Shown: piece after piece, positions 39,701 through 50,300 of the stretch
Position numbering within the stretch: the first letter of the stretch is position 1
How the letters are laid out: every line of letters begins with the position of its first letter
NCBI RefSeq assembly: GCF_020740795.1
Contig: NC_067301.1
Span: 7,330,501-7,394,500 of the forward strand
Source of the DNA: Apus apus
Lineage: Eukaryota; Chordata; Aves; Apodiformes; Apodidae
Reading direction: 5' to 3'
DNA length: 64,000 nucleotides
Notes under the pieces: model-generated
The model's input: only the letters and a program-made list of their open reading frames with translations
Told to the model about the DNA's origin: nothing
Database searches by the model: none
Program-made: the position numbers and the translations under genes

Positions 39701-42700
39701 AATGATTAATCAGCATGAGTTGCGGGCGGGAAGAGGCACTAAAAAGCCTTGTTTTCATTCGGGGTTGGGAGCGGAGAGAGCCAGGCTCTTTGTTGTCTGT
39801 TGGGTCTGGCAGCAGTTGCGAAACGCAGCCTTCTTGGGAAGGGCTGAGGCACAGGGACGCAGAGAGCAGGGCAGGTTGAGAGGAGCTGCTCTGTGAACCT
39901 TACAAAGGTCACAGCAGTGCCTCCCCTTGCCTTTTGTCCCCCCTTCCTTGGGAAGATCTGGACAAAGGTTGCTCCTTGGAGCACGTTGGCCTCCATCTTG
40001 CCTCAGTGTGTGATCAGTGTCACCAAACACGGCGTTACCGCCGCCTCCTTCCCCAGCCGTCCGGAAAGCATTATTTTGGGGTTGTTGGGTTTTTTTTTTT
40101 CCTTGTCATGTATTATTCTGCTGCAGTAAACCCGTCTGGTGATGCAGCACTGCAGATCTCCCCTCCTCTCCCCTCGGTGCGGTCCTCCTCCCCCTGGCAG
40201 CATCTGCCAAGACGGGAGCAGCTCGGAGAGACGCCAACGGGTGGGGTTGGGTCGGCTCACCAGACAGATTAATCTTCACGGTGGGGGACCAGGGGATGTG
40301 TGTAATCACAGGACTGCGTTGGGGCACGGAAAATGCAAACCTTCCTCTCCCAGCAGCTGTCCTTGAATACTCGGGGTTCTCTCCTCAGTTTTCTTTCACC
40401 CCCCCCCCCCCCCTTCTGCTCCCTTTCTCCTCCCCAACGTCTGCCTCCCTCGCTTTCAGCAAAGGCGATTGCCACAGATTATCCTCTGGGCTCGTCAAGG
40501 GTACAGTGCAGGACACCAGAGCCTGGTGTATATTTATTTATGTATCTGGATAACAGACAGATTAAAGTGCGCCGTCTCCCAGTGGGGTGATCTAGGGCCG
40601 TGGTTGCAGTGGAATACAGTAGTGGCCTCCCCATCCATTTCTGATTTAGAAAAAAATCGACTAAATAATTTTAAAATTAGTGACAACCAAAGTACACTCT
40701 TAAGCTCTGGCTGCAAGAGTTCGGTGTTTGCTGGGTAATTTTGTTGGTGGGTGGGGAGTTTATTACATTGATATTCTGTATCATCTGCACTTTCTGGGCA
40801 GCATTAGCTTGAATATTTGAGCATTTGAACACATTCTGGATCTTCTGCAGCAAAAGAGAAGTCATGAAGGTCTGTCTGTGTGTATGTTACAAGAACACGT
40901 GTGTTCCCATTTCAGACTGAGGAAATAATTGTCAGGATGGTGAGCAGGAAGAGTCTCTGAGCCCATTTCTGATGGAACTGGCAGGCAGCACTTTGTACAA
41001 CGTGGGCTGTGGGAACTGCAGGGAGAGAGACAGTTAGGATTTGGGGTTTTTTGAGTAGTGCTAAGATATTATTTCCTTCCCCTCTGAAGACTGTAGATGA
41101 AGTAGGGGCTCGTGTTGCCAGAAACTGAATGCAATGAGCAAAATAAAAGTATGTGTTCTAGCCAGTCACTTCTGTATTTAGAAGAAAAATTCAATAGGTA
41201 TGAGAGCTGGAGCTCTCTGTCCTGTTACATCTTTCCTTTGCTGATAAACATTTTAACAGGTGATGCTAACTATGATACCTAATTATTTTTCATAGTTTTT
41301 GTCGTGTTCATTCATGCTATGAATATTTTTTCAAATAGGCTCTTTTCTGTTTTCCTTCCCCCTTCTTCCTTTCCTGTTTCTTCTCTCTTTACATGTGCCA
41401 CATCCAATTAGGCTGTGGCTTGCCTCACATAGATTTTATTAATTATGTCCTCTGCTTTTCTGGTCTTTCTGAATCTTGCCTTCAAGGCAAGAGAACCATA
41501 CCCAGCTTCAGCAGGCTGCAAACATGGAGAAGTACTTTTACTGCAGTACCATTCATCACTATTTGCTCCTTGCAGCTTTTAATTAGAGTAAAAAATAACC
41601 AACCAATGCATCGGTTTGGTATCACAGGTTGGGAAACTCCTGAGAATTAAATGTCACTGTGTTGTACACGAGTACAAAGGTGGCAAGAGAGAGGCAAGAA
41701 CGTGTCCCACAGGCAGCCTTGCCTTTTTTTGCCTAACAAGGTGCTTTTTGACTTGAACGATGCTCTTGTTTGCACGTGTGTTCCTTAATGGGTAGTGTGC
41801 CACATTCAGTGGAGCATAACCCAGAGGAAAATGGGATCTAAGTCCAAGCCAGATTATACATAAGGTATAGTAGGTCAGGTTGGAATGAGGAGGCAGCAGT
41901 CAGCGAGGCAGGTTTTCAAATCGTATTTAGGGATTAGTCACCCAACAACAATGAGGGGATTGGAAGGTGCATGGTCAGCCACGCACACACCTGCAGGTGC
42001 TGACAGCCCATGCTCCTCAGACAGCCAGTTGCATTTGCCTGTTCCTGGATATACAGCTGAAAACAGCTTTTCTTGTCTCAGATCTGTTTACATCTGCTCA
42101 GCACTCTGCTGCCTTTGTGAATAGAAATTTTTTTGCAACAATTAATCAAGTTTGTAAATACTTTATTATGTTTTTTTTGAATTTGTGTCCCTCTCCTGTT
42201 TCTCAGCAATTTAAAAATAAGCTTTTTGCCTCTGTTGTGGATTAACAACTGCAGTTAAAAGCCGTTACTTGTTTTGGTGAAAATCTCTTGGCTGAGAGAA
42301 ACAAGCAACCAGAACTGCTGTTTTAAAACGTTGCTGTGTTCATATTTCCCATTTTACCCTCTCTTGATCTAAGTTGATGCAGGGTATTTAAAAGCATGTT
42401 TACCTGATGTTTCTTGTCTGCACAAATGTGTTATTTTTTGTTGTTGTTGTTGTTTTATTGAGACATCTGCTCACCCCTAAGTGCCTGTGTTGCAATTGCT
42501 TCACACAATGAAGTGTGGTGGCCTCGCCCTCCTGTAGCCTGCTGGTTGTGCAGCTTGGTCTGTGGTGATGGGGGGTGTAAAGTTGAAACCCAAAAGCCCC
42601 CCCTGGTCTGGGGGTGCCTATGTCTGCTGTGCTTCCAGAGCATCCCAAGAGGCTATGGTAGGGAAACAGGTTTGAGATCAGGAGCAAGGATGAGAATGAA

Positions 42701-45700
42701 GACTCTTGTTTTAGTGCTGAATGGAGTAAATGCCACCAGAGTGGTGGAATTGCTGTGCCAAGGTCGAGCTTTTCGTATTGTCGGGGTGTCTTTGTTTTTA
42801 CTTGTTGTGACACAGTTTTGTTTTAATTATGTGTATGCTCATCAGATTAAAAATGAGAAGACTGCTCTAATTGCAAATACCTTTGTATTTCTTCAGCTGC
42901 AGTTGCTGCGTTGTTATAAAAAAGGTGTCTCATGATGGGCTAACCAGAAGGGAGGAGTTATAAATGTAATGATGGAAAAGTTTAAATGGCTTTTTTCCCC
43001 TCTACAAATGGCTTTTTCCCCTCTGTTTGAAAACACATCTTCCAACCCCTGCCGTGCTTTGAGATTGGTTTTCCTGCCGTATGGGCAGGGTGAAGGGCTT
43101 GAAGCTAGTGTTGATTTTGCAGGAGGCAATGTTATTAAATGCAGACTTTTCCTCCCAGCACTAATATATGTGCTTTGCTTTGCTTTTCTTCCAGATATGG
43201 ACGTGTCGAAAGTGTCAAAATACTCCCCAAGAGGGGGTCGGAAGGCGGAGTGGCAGCGTTTGTGGATTTTGTGGACATCAAAAGTGCGCAGAAGGCACAC
43301 AACTCTGTCAACAAAATGGGAGATAGAGACCTACGGACGGATTATAATGAACCAGGAACCATTCCCAGTGCTGCTCGGGGATTGGATGATACAGTTTCCA
43401 TAGCATCTCGTAGTAGAGAGGTTTCTGGGTTCAGAGGAGGTGGTGGGGGGCCCACTTACGGCCCCCCCCCCATCGCTTCATGCACGGGAAGGACGTTATG
43501 AGCGGAGACTTGATGGGTAAGTTCCAAGGTTTCTCTAGGCAGGTATTTTGTATTTGATATGGTGAGAAACACAAACTCGTATCTAGGGCCCCCAGATGGA
43601 TTTAAAATTTTGGGAATTATCTATGTTTCCTATTTTGGGTTGGAAACGGAAGTGATTTCTGTCCCAGTGGCTGGTACCTTGTGGATCCATAGAGGATGTT
43701 TTCTGCAGCTGGTTGGATATCTACACTTGAAATAAGGTGGTTTTAAGATGGAAGATTTCCTTTGGCCAGCATCGATATTGGAGTTACTCTTTTCTAGAAG
43801 TAATGATTCCATTTCTTGGATAATATTAAGGCCTTGCTCGGATGTATCCCTGCTGCCAGATGGAGCTATCTTACTCTACAACATGTGGTGAAGTTCTCTG
43901 TGGAGTATCTTCGGAATACTAGAACCTAAAATTCTGTGAAAGCTTGATGCCTAGTTCTCAGTTCTCACTATACACAGTTGGTATGTTAATTGGATTGTCA
44001 CCACAAAATTTCTAGTAGACTTTAATGATGCAGCCCCTTGGATTCTACAGACAACACTTAGCCATGGAAATAACGCTTGGATGGAGAAGACCGAAGGCAG
44101 CTTGTGATGTTTCCATTTTGGATCTACATCATTTCCAAGTTATTGGGATTATTCTTTCTGATGGTATTGGCAAAGAGAGATGATGGACATGACTAAATTT
44201 TGGAAATTATAGTGTGTTTTTTAATGCTGGGATAAGAACTACTGCCTTGAATTTATTGGATGGTATACAGTCAAGACGCCAGTAGCCATGGGGAGTGGAT
44301 TACTATCTAGTCTCTTAAAAAGCTCTTTGCTACTCCATATTAAACATACTTTAGTTTTAAGGACGTGGCTAATACCAGTCTGTGGATACACCAGTGAGCA
44401 GTGACTGGGCTGGATGGTTACAAAGGCGGCTAGAGGTGCCTGCTGGCCAGCAGGGCCCTCCTGCATTGGCTCATCTTCTACCAGCTGCTTGATTCAGACA
44501 TAGGGCTGGAAATTAAAATAATGGATCTATTTAAGTGCCTACTGTCTCAAGAAAGAAGTCTGGGGGTTTCAGAGTTATCTTTCAGTCTGGGACTGCTTCC
44601 TTCCAGTGGAATTTTTTTTTTTTTTGTCACTAAGATTTTTTAATTTTTTTTTTCTTGTTGGTTCATCCAAAATATCATTTGACACCCTTGCCCATTAAGA
44701 AGGTGGATTACCCCTGTAAGAGGGGCCAAAATTGGGGAAGTTATGTTCACAATTCTCTCCCTAGATTTAATTGGGAATATAGGTCGTGTTTCCACACTTG
44801 GAAAAGGTTGGTATGTCCTGCCCTGTGTATATTAGCCCCTCTCCTAACCCAAGTCAAACCCTCTCTTTCCACTAACTCCAGTAGTACTTAGTACTAATAG
44901 ATAATCAAAAAAGCACTTGTAGCCATTAGATTTTCAGCTCTGCTAGCTCCTCTGTCTGTCTTCTGTGTCCTTTTCATGGATAAGGACTTTGTTCTTTTAT
45001 GTCAGCTATGTAGCAGTAACCCTCTAGAAAATACTGCTTTTTCTCTTCCCTCATTAAATCAGCTTTTACTGATTAACACTTTGTAGGATGCTAAATGCAA
45101 ACGTTGATAAAATTGTTGATCTTGGACCTTCAAAAGGGGGAAATAAAAAAAGATACTGAATTATCTTTCTAAATGCCATTGTTGCGAGCAAGAGATACTG
45201 GAAATAGAAAAGCAGCAAGGAATTTCAAGGGGATGTATAAATTAATGTTGCACTGGTTAGATAGTTTCCTGTGTAGAATTGGAGAGGAAAAAATGCAGGC
45301 AAAACATGAGCAAGGGCTATAGAAAGCTAAAATGAGTTATAATGTAACAACAGAGGATGAATATATTTAGAGGATTAAGGCTCTAGTGATTCATTGGAGA
45401 ATGAATGGAAGGAACTTCCTTAGATGCTAATTGAAAAAAGATTCAAGTTCCATTTTCAGTGTATAAAAGGTACCTGAAATATTTCTGCCATTTTAAATGG
45501 AAACTGAGACCCATGATGCAGGAGAGGAGGAGGAAGCACAGGGCAGAATTGGGTTATTAGGATTCAGGAGATTGAAGTGACTAATAATTGATTCTGAAGG
45601 AAGAATTCAAGAAAGAAGGCTGTAAGAAAAAAAAAAAAAAAAAAGGTTGAGATGCCCTTCATAAGATGGATAATTAAATTTTTAAATTAACTTTGGCTAC

Positions 45701-47300
45701 ACTGACATACTTAGAATTTTGCAAGTATTTTTTAAACATTCAACGTAATCGTTCTTGAGCCTTCATTTTCCAGACATAATTTAGAGGTACCGTCCTGGTA
45801 CTTGTCTAAATTAGACCACTAAACTATTAGTAACGTTCTGTTAGCTTTATCTGTCAGTTTTACAATCTCTTTATTTGAGAGATCACACTCTCTGTCTTCA
45901 GACATAGAGCCCTTCTCAATTGACATGCAGGAAACACTGGCACAAAATGGCCCTTAGCTCCTTGAAAGCAGTGTCCTTGTGAAGAGAGGAATTCTGTGAT
46001 TGCAGCCACAGCAGCAGTCTCAGCAAACAAAAACACCCACTGAAAAATTTCATTTGCAGTCCTTGCATAGGGTCTTAGTGTCTTTTGGGGACCTGCATCC
46101 TTGCAATTGAAGTATTGTGATGTTACTCATGGAGATGTTTCTTTAGCAGCTTTGATGAGAGGAGTGTAGCAGTCTGGTAAAGCCAGATTCCCTCTAAGAG
46201 AATGAAATATTTTAGAACAGCAACAAGAAACCCCCTCATTTTCTGGGTCTTCTCTCTGAGTTATGTACGTTACCCCTTTTGAAAGCAGCTTCTTACCTCT
46301 GGGGTCATGCTTTGCACAGAGGCTTTCATGGCCACAGCCGAATTTGCGATGCCATTTTTGCAGAAAGATAATTAGAAGAGCTCCAGTAATTACCAAATTC
46401 CAGAAAAATGGCTGAAGCTCTTAAGCAAAAATGGAAGGGGGGACACACGACTTAATTGTGATGTTCACAAACATGAAGTTTTCCTTGTTTACTGAATTTA
46501 AAAGAAATAATTGCAACTTAAATGAGGATTCTACACTGAAAAGCAGTGTTCCTGTTTTTTTTCCTGGGCAGGCAAGATGCTGGTCATGAAAGCCCAATAT
46601 TGTGATTAAAACAAAATGATTGCTCAGCTTCATATGAAATATAACTTTGGAGTCAAGTAAAACGTTCTTAAGTTTGTCAGTGCTTGACAGGTCATGGCTG
46701 GTTAGCGGAGAAGCGGGCGCAAAAATTTTAAGTTCAGTGCTGATGTGAATGTTTTGCATGATTTGCTTTTAGTTGTGCCTGCCCCTTTCTGATGAAGTAT
46801 TTTTCCCCCCTTCCTAAATGCAGGGCTTCAGATAACAGGGAGCGTGCTTATGAACATAGTGCCTATGGACACCATGAGCGGGGGACGGGAGGATTTGATC
46901 GGACGAGACATTACGATCAGGATTACTATAGAGACCCTCGAGAGCGGACTTTACAACACGGGCTCTATTACACTTCTCGGAGTCGAAGTCCAAACCGTTT
47001 TGATGCTCACGACCCCCGTTACGAACCTAGGGCCCGGGAGCAGTTTACATTGCCCAGTGTGGTACACAGGGATATCTACAGGGATGATCTTACACGGGAG
47101 GTACGAGGCAGAAGGCCGGAGAGGAATTACCAGCACAGCAGGAGTCGGTCGCCGCATTCGTCCCAGTCCAGGACCCAGTCCCCACAGAGGCTGGCCAGCC
47201 AGGCAGCCAGACCCACCCGTTCCCCCAGTGGCAGTGGATCCAGGAGCAGATCTTCCAGCAGCGACTCCATCAGCAGCAGCAGCAGTACCAGCAGCGACAG
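24694..47300 (+). CDS. SPEN: SPEN (MINT/SHARP), first three coding exons of a partial gene
   Basis: SPEN is a very large nuclear corepressor (human 3664 aa). It has N-terminal RRM domains that bind RNA and a C-terminal SPOC domain that recruits SMRT/NCoR-HDAC complexes; it also acts with RBPJ in Notch repression. Coding exons here are 24694-24776, 43195-43516 and 46824-47300. They cover about residues 1-293, nearly identical to human as I recall it. RRM1 spans about residues 6-80, with RNP2 HLWVGNL in exon 1 and the RNP1 region GGVAAFVDF in exon 2. An Arg/Ser-rich linker follows (SRSRSPNRFDAHDPRYEPR, then an SRSRSPHSS stretch), ending in a poly-Ser region. Exon 3 ends in phase 2 at 47300, and I found no further SPEN exon up to 64000. 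Exon 2 contains one extra C in a C-run (43462-43471) that breaks the frame. Confidence 0.96.
25738..25763. repeat. (GTTT)n microsatellite
   Basis: About six tandem GTTT units lie in SPEN intron 1. Confidence 0.85.
25930..26110 (+). promoter_or_regulatory. Small CpG-rich patch in SPEN intron 1
   Basis: A GC- and CpG-rich stretch lies about 1.2 kb into SPEN intron 1, with a YY1-like AAAATGGCAGC near 26033-26043. A TGAGTCA AP-1 site lies just upstream at 25903-25909. It may be part of the wider SPEN promoter, an alternative first exon or an enhancer. Nothing shows which. Confidence 0.35.
27577..27632. repeat. (ATTT)n microsatellite flanked by 9-bp inverted arms
   Basis: About seven ATTT units lie at 27593-27622. 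The flanks GCATTTTGC (27577-27585) and GCAAAATGC (27624-27632) are exact reverse complements, so the repeat sits in the loop of a potential hairpin. It lies in SPEN intron 1. Confidence 0.8.
29430..29510 (+). mobile_element. Possible MIR-type SINE relic
   Basis: GATTAAATTAATTGCCCAGA followed by ATCAGAAAGG resembles the MIR segment GGTTAAGTAACTTGCCCAAG then GTCACACAGC. The match is weak and short. It lies in SPEN intron 1. Confidence 0.3.
34915..35085 (+). pseudogene. C2H2 zinc-finger gene fossil (about two finger modules)
   Basis: Two tandem segments about 76 bp apart share GAAAAGCTGCAGTG (34955 and 35031). Read from 34950, the first copy gives GEKSCSESATLIRH, a stop codon, then RIHMGK, the classic finger pattern GKSFSxSSxLIRHQRIHTGE. 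After TGTTCCTGACCGTGGGAAAAG (a degraded CPDCGK) a second copy reads GKSCSGNWQLLDTGEF. Intact finger units are 84 bp, and the spacing and frames here show several indels and stops. The first-Cys knuckles are degraded and part of the second helix-His region is missing. The fossil lies in sense orientation inside SPEN intron 1 and is most likely a retroposed or translocated remnant of a multi-finger gene. Confidence 0.65.
35466..35492. repeat. Poly-T tract
   Basis: A T run of about 19 bases lies in SPEN intron 1. Confidence 0.7.
40386..40405. repeat. Poly-C tract
   Basis: A C homopolymer of about 16 bases lies in SPEN intron 1, followed by more pyrimidine-rich sequence. Length accuracy in such runs is doubtful. 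Confidence 0.7.
42430..42457. repeat. (GTT)n microsatellite
   Basis: About five GTT units lie in SPEN intron 1. Confidence 0.7.
43195..43516 (+). CDS. SPEN: SPEN coding exon 2 (rest of RRM1), with a one-base frame disruption
   Basis: The acceptor TTCTTCCAG ends at 43194 and the donor GTAAGT starts at 43517. The exon completes Arg28 and encodes YGRVESVKILPKRGSEGG, then the RNP1 strand AAFVDFVDI, then the linker to GGGGGPTYGPPP. The run of ten C (43462-43471) is one base longer than the frame needs. With nine C the reading continues SLHAREGRYERRLDG and joins exon 3 in phase; with ten it runs into a stop within a few codons. The true gene is almost certainly intact, given the near-perfect conservation on both sides. 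Confidence 0.93.
43517..46823 (+). other. SPEN: SPEN intron 2 (3.3 kb)
   Basis: This intron runs from GTAAGT to CTAAATGCAG. The first kilobase (43550-44520) is moderately AT-rich, free of recognisable repeats, and contains related direct segments (AAAATTTTGGGAATTATCTA at 43601 and CTAAATTTTGGAAATTATAG near 44193). It also has a UUCG-loop hairpin candidate (43904-43920) and a 16-bp palindrome (44439-44454). A poly-A run lies near 45629. No gene is recognised. Confidence 0.8.
46824..47300 (+). CDS. SPEN: SPEN coding exon 3 (RS-rich linker)
   Basis: The acceptor CTAAATGCAG ends at 46823 and the donor GTAAGG starts at 47301. The exon encodes ASDNRERAYEHSAYGHHERG through SRSRSPNRF and VRGRRPERNYQHSRSRSP to the poly-Ser tract SSSSSTSSD, 477 nt, ending in phase 2. 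Differences from human are few (for example T for A in YYTSRSRS and L for I in RDDLTREV). The Arg/Ser repeats suggest a disordered, phosphorylatable linker between RRM1 and RRM2. Confidence 0.95.
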
Positions 47301-50300
47301 GTAAGGTCGCTGTGGGTTGCCTCCCGTCATCGCGGGTGGTTTTCCAAGGGGTTGTGAGTCTGGGCTGTGAAAATAGGTGTTTCGTGGTGAAGTGTTATTC
47401 ACTGATGTAGAAGTAAAACAGTGTGAAGTGTAAAAAGGCCGAGTTGGCACGGAACGGATCCAAGGGGAATGCTGTTGCCGCCGTTAATTATTTTCCATGG
47501 TGGATCTGCGCAGTGTCTGTGGGCAAAGAGGGGATGTAGGGACACGAGGCCGGGCTGCTGCCTTTGTTCCTGGGGAGTGGGTAAATATTTTATTTGCTTA
47601 AGTGAGGGAATGAGCAAGTTTGAAGGCCAGCTACTTACAGGACACATTTTAAAATACTTTGGGAAATGAGGAATATTATTGTCCAGATCCCTCTCATTCC
47701 CTGTCGCCACTAACAAAAAGGTTGATCTGTTGCCTTTCCATTCTCCCCCCCCGTCCCTGTCACCTCACAGCAAAAATTGTAGACTTGGAAAAAATGAGAA
47801 AAAACAACAAATCTAAGTATGCTTTTTGTAGTTCTACACCCATCTCCTGGGTTCTGTAATGGCTGCAGTAATTCTGTATCTGTGTGGCTTTATAAACTAC
47901 AGATAGGAAAAAAAAACAAGACTACTGGAGTTGATAATTGAATTTCTTTTAGTAATTGGAAAATTCATGTTGAAATGTTTCTCAGATATTTAGCTTTTTA
48001 AGAGTAAATCCAGCCTAAGAGTGGAAACCAAGAAGCTGCCATTGCACCTGTTAAATGTTTAATGCTCTGTTTGAAGTGCTCTGCTCCTCAGAAGGGTTTC
48101 CAGAGCTGGAAACATTTCCTTTGCATACCAGTTCTTCTCCAAAACTGAAGATAATCATTAAGTAAATAAGTATATCAGTATAATAAATACTTAGTGTTTG
48201 ATTATCATTATGAATGGAATTTTACCACTGGTAACTTTCTAATCAAGGTGATTACTCGGATAAAATCTTACCTGCTTGAACATTGGACCTTCTGGAAGGG
48301 TCTAATGGGCTGACACTGGGGAGAGTGTGCAGAAGTGAAGATGAGGACATTAGTTTCTCCTTATTGCCCCACCCTTCTGATGTCTAAAGAACCTTGGAAA
48401 GATTTTTATTTACTTCTTTTAATTATTGTTTTCTCCTCCTGGATTTAGAAATCCAGGCCCTGTTGTGACTGAAGAGCAGGTGGAGAGAGAGGCACCTTTA
48501 GAATATTTTAGAGGACTTTTAGGCTGCTTTAAAGGCTTGTTTATTTCCAACACCTCTTTCTCAATGAGATCTTAGCACTTAGGTAAAGACAACCCTTTGT
48601 CAAAGATTTTCACAGTTACTGCAGCTTAAAAAAAAAAGGGTGAGACTTCCAGAGGTCTCAAAAAAAACCTAGAGAAGATGAATTCAGTGTTGGCCTGGTT
48701 ACATCTGAGGTTTAAAAAAAAAAATTCCTAAGCAGGAAGAAAAATGTGTCTTCTAGTGCTCCTTTGCTCTTTGCAGAACGGGTAGAAAGGAGTCCAGGAA
48801 ACTTGTAATATTTATAAAATGTCATTGTTGGGATGTCGAGACGGGATGAAATACTGCTCTGCATTTGAGAGGACTAAATGTGATCCCACTGGAACAAAGA
48901 TCTCAGATTGAATCAGAAGATAAGCAGCATCTGCTGTGCTTTAGCATTTCATTTTCTTGGAAATTTCTAGTTGTGGTAATGGAAAACTAGATGATATCTA
49001 GGAGGAAAGGGAAATACACATTTTTTTCCCTTATTAATACAGTAAATTCAAATGCAATAGTGCAAGTAATGGAATCTGGTGGATAGTATATTTCATTTTG
49101 AAGGATCAGAAAGGAATTTTACATGTTCCTAAGCCATGAGTTAGGTATTAATAAACATTTAACCTTATGTTGTAAAGCAAAACCTCACCTAGCCTTGAAG
49201 TCTTTTAAAGCACAAGTTGACTTTTGTGTTTCATTTTTAACAGGCTTTGAATTTAGCAAGGTAAATATGGAAGCCTCTTGTACCCTGTGATGAACAGAAT
49301 CCACCCACACCCCCGTTTTACTGAGAGTAACTGTTCAAAACAGAGTTTACTGTTCAAAACCCAGAGCAGGCAGAACTGCTTTGCATCTCCATACCCTGGC
49401 TTGTAAATTCTGGCTGTGTCATCCCCAGATTTATTTACCAGTTTTCCTCTGTATTTTTCACTTCTGCAGTGGCATTGATCTGGAACAACTAAGGATGGTT
49501 TGTTATTGTCCGAAGAGGAATTAATTATTGTAATTTCCGTAGCGCTTCTCAGGGGTCTGTTGCTTTATTCTAAGTGGAAATGGCCAATTTTCTGACTCTG
49601 TGACACTATTAAGGCCTTCATGACACTGAATTCTTCTGAAATGGTATGTCTTGAAGAATTCTGTCACTCAAGTGTGATCCTGTCTGTCTCTGCTGACAGC
49701 ATGGAAAAGGAAAACAAATTGGGTTTCCTCAGAGAGGTGGGTCTCTTGTCCATGGTCAGTGTTTGGAGCCTGGCAACACTCGTGGGTGTCGAGCTCATGG
49801 GAGCGTTTTTGTGTGTGGCACCATCCTTAGGGTGCTGTGAAAAACGAGCAGAAAGGTGGCACAGGAGAAGTGTGGGCTTCATTCCTGGTGGTTTTCAAAG
49901 AGCTGTGTGAAGTAAATCCCAGTTTCATTAAAGGGAGATGATTTTCCCAGACAAAGACATGAGGAAAGATGCTCTGCTGTTAGTTAAGAAAAAACAAACC
50001 CCCCAAAAACGCTAAGAATAAAAAAACCCACACGAATAATAATTAAAAAAAGCCTTTATTTCATAAAGGTTTGGAGTTTGTTGCGTTGGAGCTCAGATAA
50101 GTTTCACTTTGAATGTGTATTTGGAGGCGTTTTACAGGGGATTTTGTAATGGGAGCTGCAAAGGAGTGATGTAGAAGATAAGAACAAAAAGAACATGGTA
50201 AAAATTAAGCTTATTCTCTGAAGCAGGGCTTTATTGGTCAGGTTTTGTGGCCTCTCAGAAGTTGCCTCCGGGGCTGAGGAGGGCAGGGGGTTGAACACTT

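Larger units (their letters stand above)
24777..43194 (+). other. SPEN: SPEN intron 1 (18.4 kb)
   Basis: The intron runs from donor GTGAGT at 24777 to acceptor TTCTTCCAG ending at 43194. It begins inside the CpG island, with a second GC-rich patch at 25930-26110. It holds simple repeats, a zinc-finger fossil (about 34915-35085) and a MIR-like relic (about 29430-29510). No other gene is recognised on either strand. The remaining open frames are short and unlike known proteins. Confidence 0.85.

Noticed and set aside
44439-44454. Perfect 16-bp palindrome CCTGCTGGCCAGCAGG in SPEN intron 2, considered as a protein-binding site
   Set aside because: About one such palindrome is expected by chance in 64 kb. 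I keep it only as a minor part of the intron 2 note.
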